DNA from: JABDIY01 sp963751955
Lineage (GTDB): Bacteria > Actinomycetota > Acidimicrobiia > Acidimicrobiales > SZUA-35
Length of the DNA: 64,000 nucleotides
NCBI GenBank assembly: GCA_963751955.1
Contig: CAVVWM010000002.1
Span: 620,001 to 684,000, forward strand
Direction: 5' to 3'
Shown: piece after piece, positions 16,961-26,620 of the stretch
Layout of the letters: each line of letters starts with the position of its first letter
How positions within the stretch are numbered: position 1 is the first letter of the stretch
Notes under the pieces: model-generated
What the model was told of the DNA's origin: nothing
The model's database searches: none
The model's input: the letters and a program-made list of their open reading frames with translations, nothing else
Position numbers and translations under genes: made by a program

Positions 16961-18727
16961 TTAGAACCGTTCACGGCGGAAGGTGATCTTCCTACCCCGC
17001 AGGGCAACACCGCGCATGGAGTCGATCACATGATCAGCCTTGTCCGCTGGAACCGAGACGAGTGAGAACCGGTCCTGAATGTCGATCGGGCCTATCTCGC
17101 GACCTGGGAGGCCAGATTCACCTGCGATTGCCCCCACCAGGTCCTTGGGTCGAATGCCGGCGGACTTCCCGCCACTGACGTACAGGCGAACACTGTTGCT
17201 GGCGTCCTTATTGAACCGATCTCGTTTGCCTTTGCGTTCGTGCTTGTTGTCGAAACGATCGCCCTTCTTTTCGAACCGGTTGCCCTTCTTGGGGTCCCTC
17301 ACGGCTGCGGTCGGAATCTCTTGATCATCGGTTTCGGGGGCAGTGGCAGCATGAGCGAGCTTCATCGCTGCCAACGCAATCTCGACCACATCGAACTCGT
17401 CGCTGAGGCTGTCGAAAATCGGGCGGAACGATTCACCGTCTCCGCTCTGAATTGCCTCGCGCAGTTGGCCCCGAATGATGTCGAGACGACGTTCCCGCAG
17501 GTGAGCAACCGTGGGGATGGTCTCGAGTTTGAGCTTCTGCTTGGTAACCCGTTCGATACTTTTCAGCTGCCGGTGCTCACGGGGCTCAGCAAGGGTGATC
17601 GCCACACCCTCGCGCCCTGCCCGTCCCACACGGCCAATGCGGTGTACGTAGGCTTCGGGGGCAGAAGGGACGTCGTAATTCACCACGTGAGTGAGTTGGC
17701 TTATGTCGAGGCCACGGGCTGCCACGTCGGTGGCAAGCAGCAGATCCGCGACACCGTTCTTCAGCTTTCCCAGCGCACGGTCGCGCTGCTCCTGGCTCAT
17801 GCCGCCATGAAGGGCTTCAGCTCGGTAGCCCCTTCCGTTGAGCGTCTCGGAAAGTTGATCTACCTCCACCCTGGTGCGACAGAACACGAGGGCAGCTTCG
17901 GGCGCTTCCATGTCGAGAATGCGGCCCAGCGCGGCAGCTTTGTGGTTCCTGCTCACCATGTACGCGAGTTGACGAACCTTGGGAATCGTTCCAGGATCCT
18001 CTTTCGACCCGGCGATCTGGATCACAACGGGTTCGTTGAGGTGGGAGCGAGCAATCGAGTTGATTCTGGGCGGCATGGTTGCCGAGAACAGGACCGTTTG
18101 GCGTTCATCAGGCAGTTCGCTGAGGATCAACTCGAGATCTTCGGCGAATCCCATGTCGAGCATCTCGTCGGCCTCATCCAGTACGACGATTTGAATCTGG
18201 TTGAGACGCAGGGTTCGTCTACCAATGTGATCAAGCGCCCGACCTGGGGTTGCGACCACCACGTCGACGCCTCGTTTGAGAGCACCGAGCTGCCGCCCGA
18301 TCGGTTGCCCGCCATAGATCGGCAGAACTCTGGTACCGATCCCCCGGCCGTACTTGTGAATCGCCTCGGAAACCTGCATGGCGAGTTCACGGGTGGGAGT
18401 GAGAATGAGCGCCGTCGGGCCCTCGATTCGCTGTCCGGCATCTTTCGCCTCAGCAAGCCGTTGAAGAATTGGCAGAGCAAATGCGGCCGTTTTGCCCGTT
18501 CCGGTTGCGGCCTGACCGATCATGTCGTTGCCTGCCAGAAGAACCGGGATCGCCTCCGCCTGAATTGGAGTGGGTTCTTCATAACCGAGCTTGGTCAGCT
18601 CACTCTGAACCGAGGGATGAAGCCCGAGCCCGGCAAAACCGGAGTCATTGTCGTCCGTTTCGCGATGTTGGGGCGGGGCAACGCCCGCAAGGTCATCAAC
18701 ATTGCCGTTTGTTGGGTTTTCAAGCAT
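16961..18727 (-). CDS. DEAD-box RNA helicase with C-terminal DbpA-type RNA-binding domain
   Basis: 588 residues. Helicase motifs in order are Q-motif region EEPTPIQAEAIP, ATGTGKTAA, PTRELA, DEADEM, SATMP, ATDVAARGLD and HRIGRVGRAG. After a Lys/Arg/Asp-rich linker, the C-terminal part (SVRLYVSGGKSAGIRPKDLVG, GPIDIQDRFSLVSVP) fits the DbpA RNA-binding fold. This architecture matches DeaD/CshA proteins acting in ribosome assembly, mRNA decay and cold adaptation. Monocistronic by spacing. The repeat array begins just beyond its stop. Confidence 0.95.
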   Translation of the reverse strand: MLENPTNGNVDDLAGVAPPQHRETDDNDSGFAGLGLHPSVQSELTKLGYEEPTPIQAEAIPVLLAGNDMIGQAATGTGKTAAFALPILQRLAEAKDAGQRIEGPTALILTPTRELAMQVSEAIHKYGRGIGTRVLPIYGGQPIGRQLGALKRGVDVVVATPGRALDHIGRRTLRLNQIQIVVLDEADEMLDMGFAEDLELILSELPDERQTVLFSATMPPRINSIARSHLNEPVVIQIAGSKEDPGTIPKVRQLAYMVSRNHKAAALGRILDMEAPEAALVFCRTRVEVDQLSETLNGRGYRAEALHGGMSQEQRDRALGKLKNGVADLLLATDVAARGLDISQLTHVVNYDVPSAPEAYVHRIGRVGRAGREGVAITLAEPREHRQLKSIERVTKQKLKLETIPTVAHLRERRLDIIRGQLREAIQSGDGESFRPIFDSLSDEFDVVEIALAAMKLAHAATAPETDDQEIPTAAVRDPKKGNRFEKKGDRFDNKHERKGKRDRFNKDASNSVRLYVSGGKSAGIRPKDLVGAIAGESGLPGREIGPIDIQDRFSLVSVPADKADHVIDSMRGVALRGRKITFRRERF

Positions 18728-18838
18728 CTCGGGCCTTCGTTTGCGAACCGATCAGTGTAGTGAGTCCCGAACCCATACCGCTGAGCAAGGGATCACGTCC
18801 ATCGCTACACCGGCCGCGTAGCTGGAATGTGGGCGATG

Positions 18839-20416
18839 TCAGTCTCGGAGCGCATAGAAGGTGCCGTTGCGGGAACCGACGAAGATTCCGCCGTCCCACA
18901 CCGCTGGAGTGGACTCCAGACATCCCTCGCCTAGGAACTGAGACCAGACCTCGATCGGCTGAGCTGCCGTGTCGGAAACGTCGTAGCCGTGCATGACCCC
19001 GGAACAGTCGCCCTGTATCAGCGTGTCATCAACCACAACCGGGCTCTGCCAGGTGGGACCGGGAATCTCGATCGACCACCGTTGGGCTCCATCGGTTCGG
19101 TCGAGACCGAGTATCTCGCCATCGTCGGTGGCGACGATCAGAATGTCACGATGTAATGCGGGAGTGGCCCAGACACCGGATTTGATCCCGCTGTTCGCTT
19201 GCACGCTCCAGACCAGCGGATCCTCGGGTTTGGTGGGATCGAGTTTCAGGATCTGGCCAAGTTCCTTGGCCCTGCTACGTCCTTTCTCGTACTCGACGCC
19301 AGCGTAGATCATGCCCTCATCGTCGATCACAAGCGAGGCGTCGACGTCTTCGCCGGCCCAGAAACGAAAGATCCGCTCGGGGTTTTCGCCGTCGGCGATG
19401 GAGCCGATGTCCCATCCCTGAATGAGACCACTGGAGTTGGCGAAGTACACCGTGTTGCCGCTGATGGCCACGGAGTTTTCAATGCTCTGCTCGTTGGAGG
19501 TAACTGCGAGGAGCTCGGAGTCCCACGACTCGGTGCTGAAGACGATTTCGGGGTTCACGGTGACCAAACCGTCAGAGTCATAGCCGCGGTTGAGTTTCAC
19601 GATGAAGAAGCGGCTGTTCTCACCACCTTCGAAGAGATAGTCGTCGATGATCAGCCCGCTGCCGTCCCAGTCGTCGTTCCACTTCACCGGTTTCACGGCG
19701 TCAGCATTCAGTTTCCACAGCGCAGTCGGCTCCGGCCGGTCGATGGCCACCACGTGATAGTTGTTGTCGCGACTACCTGTGTACATCAGCGGGTAGCCGT
19801 CGGGATCGATCGTGATGGAACCTTTGATGATGTCCCCGGTCTGATACGGCCCGTAGACCTCTTGGCCCGTCAGCGGGTCGAGAAACGTGACGTTGCGGTC
19901 ATAACCCCCGAATGCGACCCACCAGGTTCCGGGCACGGCACCGGCCGAAGAAGGCGGCTGAAACACCGACGGCTGACCCGTCCAGCCCGAACCGCACCAG
20001 ACTTTGCTGACTCCACCAACTGGTGAATTGGCACAGCCGATCTCGTGAGTCCACGCCACCGAGGGGTTCTTGGGAGCGCCGCGACCGTAGAAGGTTCGAG
20101 TTGGATTGCCGCGGAAGGTCAGGAGACCTTCGACCGCTCCCAACTCCGACCACGGAAGCCCGGACGATGCGGGGTCGACCCATCCCTCGTATGGCGGAGT
20201 TGTTGTGGTCGTGGTTGTCGGAATAGTGGAAGTGGTTGTGATCGCCGTTGTCGACGTCGCAACCAATGTGGTGCCGGCGACCTCGGGAAGTTCCTCGGGC
20301 TCCGCACCACCCAGTCCGAACGCAAAATCGACATCGGTGAGTTCCACTGTCCACAGTCCTACCGAAACTGCTGCGGTGAGGATTGCGCCTATCAGAAACG
20401 CTATCGACCGACTCAT
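18839..20416 (-). CDS. Membrane-anchored or secreted PQQ-like beta-propeller protein
   Basis: 525 residues. The N-terminus (SRSIAFLIGAILTAAVSVGLW) is a signal anchor, followed by a Thr-rich low-complexity linker (about residues 50-75). The remainder is repeated beta-propeller blades with Trp/Gly signatures such as LDPLTGQEVYGPY, VVAIDRPEPTALWKLNA and LGLDRTDGAQRWS. The exported domain probably acts as a scaffold or sugar/quinoprotein-like module; no catalytic residues can be assigned. It lies 2 bp downstream of prfC on the same strand. Confidence 0.8.
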   Translation of the reverse strand: MSRSIAFLIGAILTAAVSVGLWTVELTDVDFAFGLGGAEPEELPEVAGTTLVATSTTAITTTSTIPTTTTTTTPPYEGWVDPASSGLPWSELGAVEGLLTFRGNPTRTFYGRGAPKNPSVAWTHEIGCANSPVGGVSKVWCGSGWTGQPSVFQPPSSAGAVPGTWWVAFGGYDRNVTFLDPLTGQEVYGPYQTGDIIKGSITIDPDGYPLMYTGSRDNNYHVVAIDRPEPTALWKLNADAVKPVKWNDDWDGSGLIIDDYLFEGGENSRFFIVKLNRGYDSDGLVTVNPEIVFSTESWDSELLAVTSNEQSIENSVAISGNTVYFANSSGLIQGWDIGSIADGENPERIFRFWAGEDVDASLVIDDEGMIYAGVEYEKGRSRAKELGQILKLDPTKPEDPLVWSVQANSGIKSGVWATPALHRDILIVATDDGEILGLDRTDGAQRWSIEIPGPTWQSPVVVDDTLIQGDCSGVMHGYDVSDTAAQPIEVWSQFLGEGCLESTPAVWDGGIFVGSRNGTFYALRD

Positions 20417-20418
20417 AA

Positions 20419-22010
20419 CTACGTGAGGCCTCCCTCAGCGACCATTCGCTCCAGCGTGAGTTCTGGGTGGTCGCTCAAGACCCGATCCATCCAATACTTG
20501 CTCTCGAACAGGGCGAGGTGGAGTCCATTGACTCGTTGGAGCACATCGACACCTTGCATGGCGCGAAGCTGTGCGGCACTTGCGGCATCGGTCTTCCGAG
20601 CGATCGAATACCTGGTGCTGGTGAGCTCCACCGGTGCACCGAACTCGTTCTCCAGACGATTGAGGGCCACCTCGAACTGAAGCTGACCAACAGCGGCCAG
20701 GACCGGCGCCTGATCGCCGATGTCGGGATCTCGAAGCACCTGCACGGCACCTTCTTCGTCGAGCTGGGCGATTCCTTTCGGAACTGCTTGAACTTCGAGG
20801 TATCGCGGACCCGGGCAACCATGAAGTGTTCTGGAGCGAATGCTGGCAACGGAGGAAACTCCGCGGTCTCCCCGGCATAAATGGCGTCGCCCACTCGCAC
20901 GTCGGTTGCGTTCACCAATCCGAGGATGTCACCGGGAAAGGCTCTGTCGACCGTTTCGCGATCCTGGCCGAACAGGGTCTGGGCGTATTTGGTGGAGAAC
21001 TGCCGGCCGGTTCCGCCGGCTATCGCCATCATTCCTCGTTCGAATTCGCCCGAGCAGACCCGAACAAATGCGATGCGGTCACGATGGCTCTTGTCCATTC
21101 CGGCCTGAACCTTGAAGACGAGCCCGCTGAAGTCAGCATCCACAGCGCGGCGGCTTCCGTTGGCGAGAAGAGTCGGTGAGGGTGAGGGTACGAGATCCAC
21201 GACGCCGTCGAGCAGGGCCCGAACACCGAAGTTGGTCATGGCCGAGCCAAAGAAAACCGGCGTCGATTCGCAGGCGAGGAAGGTCTTTTGATCGACGGCC
21301 CTCTCGAGCATGTCGAGCAGTTCGACCTCTTCCTGTGCGTGAGTCCACTGCTCACCCTCGTCGATGAGGGCTTGTTCGGGCGACACGATTTCCTCGGGGG
21401 CGACGGTGGAACCGCGGGCGGTTCGTTCGAATCGGATGTAGTCCCCGGAGGGGCGTTCGATGATCCCCTTGAACTCGCCGGCGAGGCCCACCGGCCACGT
21501 GACCGGAGTGGGTTCAACGATCAGAGTTTGCTCAATCTCATCGAGCAGTTCGAGCGCACCCTTTCCCGGCCGGTCCCACTTGTTGATGTAGGTGAGAAAC
21601 GGGATCTCCCGTTCGCGGCACACCTCGAACAGCTTGAGGGTCTGTTGCTCGATGCCTTTGCCGGCATCGAGAACCATCACCGCGGCGTCAGCAGCGGCCA
21701 GAACCCGGTAGGTGTCTTCGGAGAAGTCGCGGTGACCGGGTGTGTCGAGGAGATTGATGGTGCAATCCCGGTACTCGAACTGCAGTGCAGCCGAGGTGAT
21801 GGAGATGCCGCGTTGTTGCTCCATCTCCATCCAGTCCGAGGTGGCAGAGCGACGCCCTTGGCGGGCCTTGACCGAGCCAGCGCCAGCGCTCAGCGCACCG
21901 CCGTAGAGGAGGAACTTCTCGGTAAGGGTTGTCTTTCCAGCGTCGGGGTGAGAAATAATCGCAAACGTCCGACGACGCGCTGCCTCGGCTTTGATTTCCG
22001 GCGATCCCAC
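20419..22010 (-). pseudogene. prfC: Peptide chain release factor 3, broken by a one-base deletion
   Basis: RF3 is the GTPase that recycles RF1/RF2. The N-terminal frame (22010 to about 20783) has SHPDAGKTTLTE, DTPGHRDFSED and NKWDRPG, and runs to SKFKQFRK. It then loses homology, while the next frame continues as IAQLDEEGAVQVLRD and on through LERMVAEGGLT to 20419. Restoring one G near 20783 gives KQFRKGIAQLDEEG and a 530-residue protein, exactly RF3 length. Everything else is intact, so this is either a sequencing or assembly error or a very recent inactivation. Confidence 0.88.
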
Positions 22011-22228
22011 CCCGAAAGTCTACGACCCCACCGCCCTCAACCCGGGCGCATCCTTCCGCCTCGCCGCCTCGGGACCTGCTCGGAATTATTCGCAGTGACC
22101 GCAACTGCCGGTGCGAGACGAGTTTCTCAGGGACCACGAAACGAGCGCCGGCACGGGGGGCGAGGTTGGAGCAACGAGCGACGACAGCAGAACCTGAGTG
22201 GCAACGTGCCCCCTGCAGGGGAATTGCG

Positions 22229-22301
22229 TGGAGCTGAGGGGAATCGAACCCCTGACATCTGCCTTGCAAAGGCAGCGCTCTACCAACTGAGCTACAGCCC
22301 C
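22229..22301 (-). tRNA. tRNA-Ala (anticodon TGC)
   Basis: On the minus strand the gene begins GGGGCTGTAGCTCAGTTGG and ends in the T-arm GGGGTTCGATTCCCC and acceptor CAGCTCC with discriminator A. The anticodon loop is TTTGCAA between CTGCC/GGCAG stems, giving TGC. Length is 73 nt and CCA is not encoded. The rest of the 317-bp gap between prfC and the M16 protease gene shows nothing else clear. Confidence 0.97.
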
Positions 22302-22327
22302 TATGGGACCCTGCATGATAGCGCCGG

Positions 22328-25246
22328 TTATTGAGCGGGCGTAACGAATACCTCGATCCAAGAGTCGGTATCGATTACTCGGTCTGCGAGTCGAGCGATG
22401 TCGCTTCGGTTCGTGTCGAGGACGATGTCGAATGCAACCTGGTTGGTGAGTACGGGTCCATCATCGGTGGACTCCTCCAGCAGCTGGTTGATGATGTCGC
22501 CGTTGGAGATGAAGTTGTAGTTGTCCGCTACCACGGCGACCGCACGTTCGTACTCGGCGACGGTGGGGCCAGAGGTGTCCAGTTCTGTCAGCTCGCTGAG
22601 GAGTGTCATTCGAATCTCGTCGAGGCGGCCGGGATCACCGGCAACGTTGATGAACAGCTGGCTTTCGCTGTCGGGCTCGTCAATGAAGTCGACCGATGTA
22701 GATCCGCCGTTGTAGCTTGCGCCCAGTTGCTCCCGGATTCGAGTGAACAGTCGCTCCTCCATGATCGCCTGCAGGATTTCGGCTTGTATTCGATCGGTGT
22801 CAGTGAATTCTGACGGTGAGCTGAACAGCATCGAGAGGATGCCAGCACCACCGGCTGGTCCAGCCATCTCCCGCACGGTCACGACACCGGGTTTCCGCGG
22901 GCCGAGCAGGTCGGCGAAGGTGTCTGCTGGCCGACTGGGGATCGTTCCGATGTAGCGGCGAGCTAGGTCTTCCACATCGTCTTGTTCAGCATCGCCGACC
23001 ACCACCAGCACAAGGTCGTCTACACCGGTCATTCTTGTCTCGTACAAAGCGAGCGCTTTCTCGGGCGTGAGCGTGTCGAGGCCGGCTCGGTCAAGCAACG
23101 GATTCCGGTCCCGATCGCCATCATTGATCGCTTCGCTGAGTGCCCGATTGGCGGCCACCTGGGGTTGATTCTGAACAGCACGGAGCTCTTCGGTCTTCTG
23201 CACAATCACGCGATTGAACGCCGAATCATCGATCCGCGGTTCGGTGAGATACAGGTGCATCAGCTGGAATGCGATCTCGAGGTCATCGGGAGACGCTTCG
23301 GCCTGAATTCCTTCTCCTGTTTCGTAGACGAAGGGCTGAACGCCGACGACTTTGTCGGCGAGGTAGCGGTCCATCGCAACTTTGGAAAGGTCGCCGACAC
23401 CACTCAACGAAACCATCGAAACTGTCGGCTCCAGCAACGGCTGATCCGGAACGGGAAGTAGCGACCAGCCCCCCTCGGACAGTCCGAACACATTCACGCT
23501 GCCTTCAGCAATTTGCGACTCGGCGAATATCACCCTGCTGCCGTTTTCGAAAGTCCACTCCTGACCTCCGGCGGCTTCCAGAGATCGTTCAGCAGCAACG
23601 TCAACCGCGTCGGGCCGCGCCATCAACTCATCGATTGCGGCGACCTCGTCGCTGTTTCCCTGAGCCGCAACTGCAGCATCGACCACAGCGGTCAACTCCT
23701 CGACCGATGGAAGATCGGTTGCGTCTGGTCCAACCACGATCACCAGAGGTTGCGAAACCTCCATTAGCCACCGGAAGTATCCGTTCAGATCCTGGGTTGT
23801 TGTAGACCCCACGAGCCCGATCACCCGGTCTCGGCGATCGCTCGCCTTCGAGGCATCCGCACCAGCCAAGAAGTGTTGGACGTAGAGGTCGGCCCACTCA
23901 GAGTCTTGTCGAGTGCCCAGTTGTGCCAGCTCTTGGTCGAGGGCGGAGATGCCTTGCTGTTTGGCCCGTTCCAATTCATTCTCGGTGAACCCGTCCTGTG
24001 ACAGTGTCTCCATGAGCGACAGGAACTCACCCGTCCCTGCAGCAAGATCGGAGCCGTCGAGATTGAAGCCAATGAACGACATACGGCGGGTCTGGGAAAA
24101 TGGCTGACCCCCGCCTCTCACCAGGCTGCTGGTTCCCGATGTGATGGCTTCGTTCACTCGATTTGTGATCATGGTGGAAATGAGGGACTCCCACTCGTCG
24201 AGCTGTTCACCACCGAACGTGCCTGGATTCCTCGATGGGGTTCGATAGTCGATCGAGATGAAGGTTCCGTCGAGGCTGGGATCGGCGATGACATCGACGA
24301 CCTGGGGTGTCCCGATGTCGATCACCGGTTCCTGGCGCGGTGGGTGCTCGTCACCGCGACGTTCGAGATCGGCGAAGGTGCCGGAAACAAACTCTTCGAG
24401 ATCATCTAGAGGAAGGTCGCCAACTGCGACAACAGCCATATTGTCAGGGCGATACCAGCGGTCGTAGAACGCTCGGGTGTCGGCATCGGTGGTTGTGACG
24501 ATTTGTTCTTCGGTACCGATCGGGGATCGATCCTCATAGGGCGTTCCGTCGAAGTAGACATCTTCAAACCGCTGCTGCACTGAAGCGCCGGCTCGTTCTC
24601 GTGCCAACCGATATTCTTCCCGGACGACCCCTCGCTCGTTTTCCACCTCGGTTGGATCCATCGTTGCATTGCCGGCCCATTCTCGCAGCACGGTGAACAC
24701 AGTCTCCGCGTTCGGGCCCTGGAGAGATACTTCGAGCTGATAGACGGTCTCGTCAAAGCTCGTGTACGCGTTCAAGTCCGGCCCGATCTGGGCTCCGAGG
24801 GAACGGAGCTCGGAATCAAGACTGTTTCCAGGATATTTTGTGGTGCCGTTGAACAACATGTGTTCAGCAAAATGTGCGATCTGGTCCGTGGGTTCAACCT
24901 GTTGCAGCGAACCAGCGTTTACAGCGAGACGGACCGACAGTCTCTGGCCTGGCGCATCATTGCGCCGCAGGTAATACGTGAGGCCGTTGGAGAGCGTGCC
25001 GATCCGAATCTCAGGATCTACTGGCAGCGGAGTCTCATCGATGATCGGTGCCACCCCGGGCGGGAGTTCACCCGTAGCGTCGAGATCGAGGCCGGCGTCA
25101 TCAGGTTCTCCGGCCGTCGTCGAGAAGTCCTCGGATTCAGAGAGTTCCGGATCGTCTGATCCCGTGCAGGAAGCGACTACAAGTACAGCGGCAACCAGGA
25201 GTGCGAGAGTGAGCCTTGTCGGCCCCTTGTGGCTGCAAGTAATCAT
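22328..25246 (-). CDS. M16-family zinc metallopeptidase lipoprotein (insulinase/pitrilysin type)
   Basis: About 972 residues from ATG 25246, chosen because AGGAGAG precedes it and it opens a lipoprotein signal: a basic start, then LTLALLVAAVLVVASC with a lipobox Cys, then an acidic linker. The inverted zinc motif HFAEHMLFNG (HxxEH) lies early in the first domain, with the downstream Glu in ENERGVVREEY. A second, inactive M16-like half follows, as in two-domain PqqL/pitrilysin proteins. Likely anchored outside the membrane and degrading peptides. Followed downstream by the OmpA/BON gene after a 198-bp featureless gap on the other side (25247-25444). Confidence 0.9.
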   Translation of the reverse strand: MITCSHKGPTRLTLALLVAAVLVVASCTGSDDPELSESEDFSTTAGEPDDAGLDLDATGELPPGVAPIIDETPLPVDPEIRIGTLSNGLTYYLRRNDAPGQRLSVRLAVNAGSLQQVEPTDQIAHFAEHMLFNGTTKYPGNSLDSELRSLGAQIGPDLNAYTSFDETVYQLEVSLQGPNAETVFTVLREWAGNATMDPTEVENERGVVREEYRLARERAGASVQQRFEDVYFDGTPYEDRSPIGTEEQIVTTTDADTRAFYDRWYRPDNMAVVAVGDLPLDDLEEFVSGTFADLERRGDEHPPRQEPVIDIGTPQVVDVIADPSLDGTFISIDYRTPSRNPGTFGGEQLDEWESLISTMITNRVNEAITSGTSSLVRGGGQPFSQTRRMSFIGFNLDGSDLAAGTGEFLSLMETLSQDGFTENELERAKQQGISALDQELAQLGTRQDSEWADLYVQHFLAGADASKASDRRDRVIGLVGSTTTQDLNGYFRWLMEVSQPLVIVVGPDATDLPSVEELTAVVDAAVAAQGNSDEVAAIDELMARPDAVDVAAERSLEAAGGQEWTFENGSRVIFAESQIAEGSVNVFGLSEGGWSLLPVPDQPLLEPTVSMVSLSGVGDLSKVAMDRYLADKVVGVQPFVYETGEGIQAEASPDDLEIAFQLMHLYLTEPRIDDSAFNRVIVQKTEELRAVQNQPQVAANRALSEAINDGDRDRNPLLDRAGLDTLTPEKALALYETRMTGVDDLVLVVVGDAEQDDVEDLARRYIGTIPSRPADTFADLLGPRKPGVVTVREMAGPAGGAGILSMLFSSPSEFTDTDRIQAEILQAIMEERLFTRIREQLGASYNGGSTSVDFIDEPDSESQLFINVAGDPGRLDEIRMTLLSELTELDTSGPTVAEYERAVAVVADNYNFISNGDIINQLLEESTDDGPVLTNQVAFDIVLDTNRSDIARLADRVIDTDSWIEVFVTPAQ

Positions 25247-25444
25247 GTGGGAATCTCTCCTGGATCTATCGAGGCTCAGGGCAACAAACCAAGCTTGTTC
25301 GGGTGCGCACCGGGATCGCGCCTCCTCTGGACCCAACCACCCGGTCGGGTTCCTCAGCACGAAGGACAGTACAACGTGCGAGGAGTCCGACCGAGCCTCT
25401 CACCTACCCACTGCAATTTGGCCGAGTTGGCTGTCAAGCCGCAT

Positions 25445-26620
25445 CTAACCGCGCTCGAAGATGAACTGGATTCGACGGTTGATCGCTCGATTGGCGGCGC
25501 TGGTGTTGGGAACTGCGGGCTCGGATGAGCCTCGACCTGTTGTGCTGAGCCTGGTCTCTTCGATACCGAGCTCCACCAAGGCTTCTTTGACCGAAAGGGC
25601 ACGGTTCTCGGACAACGTTTGGTTGACCGTATCTCCACCGGTGTCGTCGGTATGGCCAACGATCTCAACCTCTCGACCGGGAAGCGACTCGATCGCGTCT
25701 GCGATGACCAACAAGTTCTCATTCCCCTCGTCGGAAATCTTGCTGGTCCCGGTGTCAAAGAGGATCGGTTTCTCGGCGAGGATTGCCTCCAGCTCGGCTT
25801 CGAACAACTCCAGCGCAGCGTCGCTCACGTCGATTTCGCTGGCGTTTGTCACTACTGCGGTTCGGAAGTCGGTCTGAAGGATCTCAAACAGCTCAGTCGA
25901 GGACGTGTCACCTGGCTTGGTGATTCCAGAAATCGTCAGCACAGCACCCTCGATATCGGAGGGCTCCACCACAACCGCTGAGATGTCGACGTTGCCTTCA
26001 CCGTAGACAGCTTCTGCTGACTGAAGCAGGCGCTCTCGATCCGAGTCGGTGGGCACGCGACCGGCTAGGACAACCGGTAGAGCCCCGACTGCGATGTCGA
26101 CGACTGCAAGCTCGAACTGGGGTGCCACGAAGTCGATGTCGAAGTCGCCAGCCGCCAAACCGAGGTCGACGCGGGCGTTTGCCTGGAGCTGCTCGGGAGC
26201 CAGATCGCCGGTATCGGCGACCCCCGAGAAGTTGATCACACCGCTACCAAGATCGACCGATGCATCGATCGTGAGCTCATCGATCACGTTGCCATTGCCG
26301 AAACCTTCCTCGGCGATGCGAATGAGCTGAGCACGAGCACCCTCATCGGGAACGGCTCCGGTGAGCGTCGCAACCTTGCGGTCCACAGAAACGTTGATCG
26401 TGGCCGGCGTCCCAGCAGCCTGTACAGAGGAGGAGGTCGATGGCGGGTCAACCAGCACTACCGAGCTGGCCAAATCGTCAGATCGGCTGGAAGCCCAGAT
26501 CGCAACGGCTGCTAGTGCTGCAACAGCAACATAGATCCAACCAGCCCATGCCTTAGGACCCCGAATATTCTGTTCGGGCAACCTGGCGGGGATTTCTGTC
26601 GTGTCCCCACTGACACTCAT
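25445..26620 (-). CDS. OmpA-family protein with membrane anchor and BON-like repeats
   Basis: 391 residues from ATG 26620. One N-terminal transmembrane helix (GWIYVAVAALAAVAIWASS) is followed by two or more BON-like modules (for example NVSVDRKVATLTGAVPDEG and VVLAGRVPTDSDRERLL), then a C-terminal OmpA peptidoglycan-binding domain (ILFDTGTSKISDEG, VGHTDDTG, NRAINRRIQFIF). The plan recalls mycobacterial ArfA/OmpATb, so a cell-wall-tethered envelope protein is inferred. Its ATG overlaps the TGA of the trpB2 gene (ATGA), implying coupling. The upstream extension of the frame lies inside trpB2 and is not used. Confidence 0.88.
   Translation of the reverse strand: MSVSGDTTEIPARLPEQNIRGPKAWAGWIYVAVAALAAVAIWASSRSDDLASSVVLVDPPSTSSSVQAAGTPATINVSVDRKVATLTGAVPDEGARAQLIRIAEEGFGNGNVIDELTIDASVDLGSGVINFSGVADTGDLAPEQLQANARVDLGLAAGDFDIDFVAPQFELAVVDIAVGALPVVLAGRVPTDSDRERLLQSAEAVYGEGNVDISAVVVEPSDIEGAVLTISGITKPGDTSSTELFEILQTDFRTAVVTNASEIDVSDAALELFEAELEAILAEKPILFDTGTSKISDEGNENLLVIADAIESLPGREVEIVGHTDDTGGDTVNQTLSENRALSVKEALVELGIEETRLSTTGRGSSEPAVPNTSAANRAINRRIQFIFERG

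Noticed and set aside
20419..20745. Separate 108-residue gene downstream of prfC
   Set aside because: Its sequence is the RF3 C-terminal domain continuing directly from the broken upstream frame.
20760..20800. Programmed frameshifting in prfC
   Set aside because: Programmed shifting is known for prfB (RF2), not RF3, and no slippery site or in-frame stop of the prfB kind is present.
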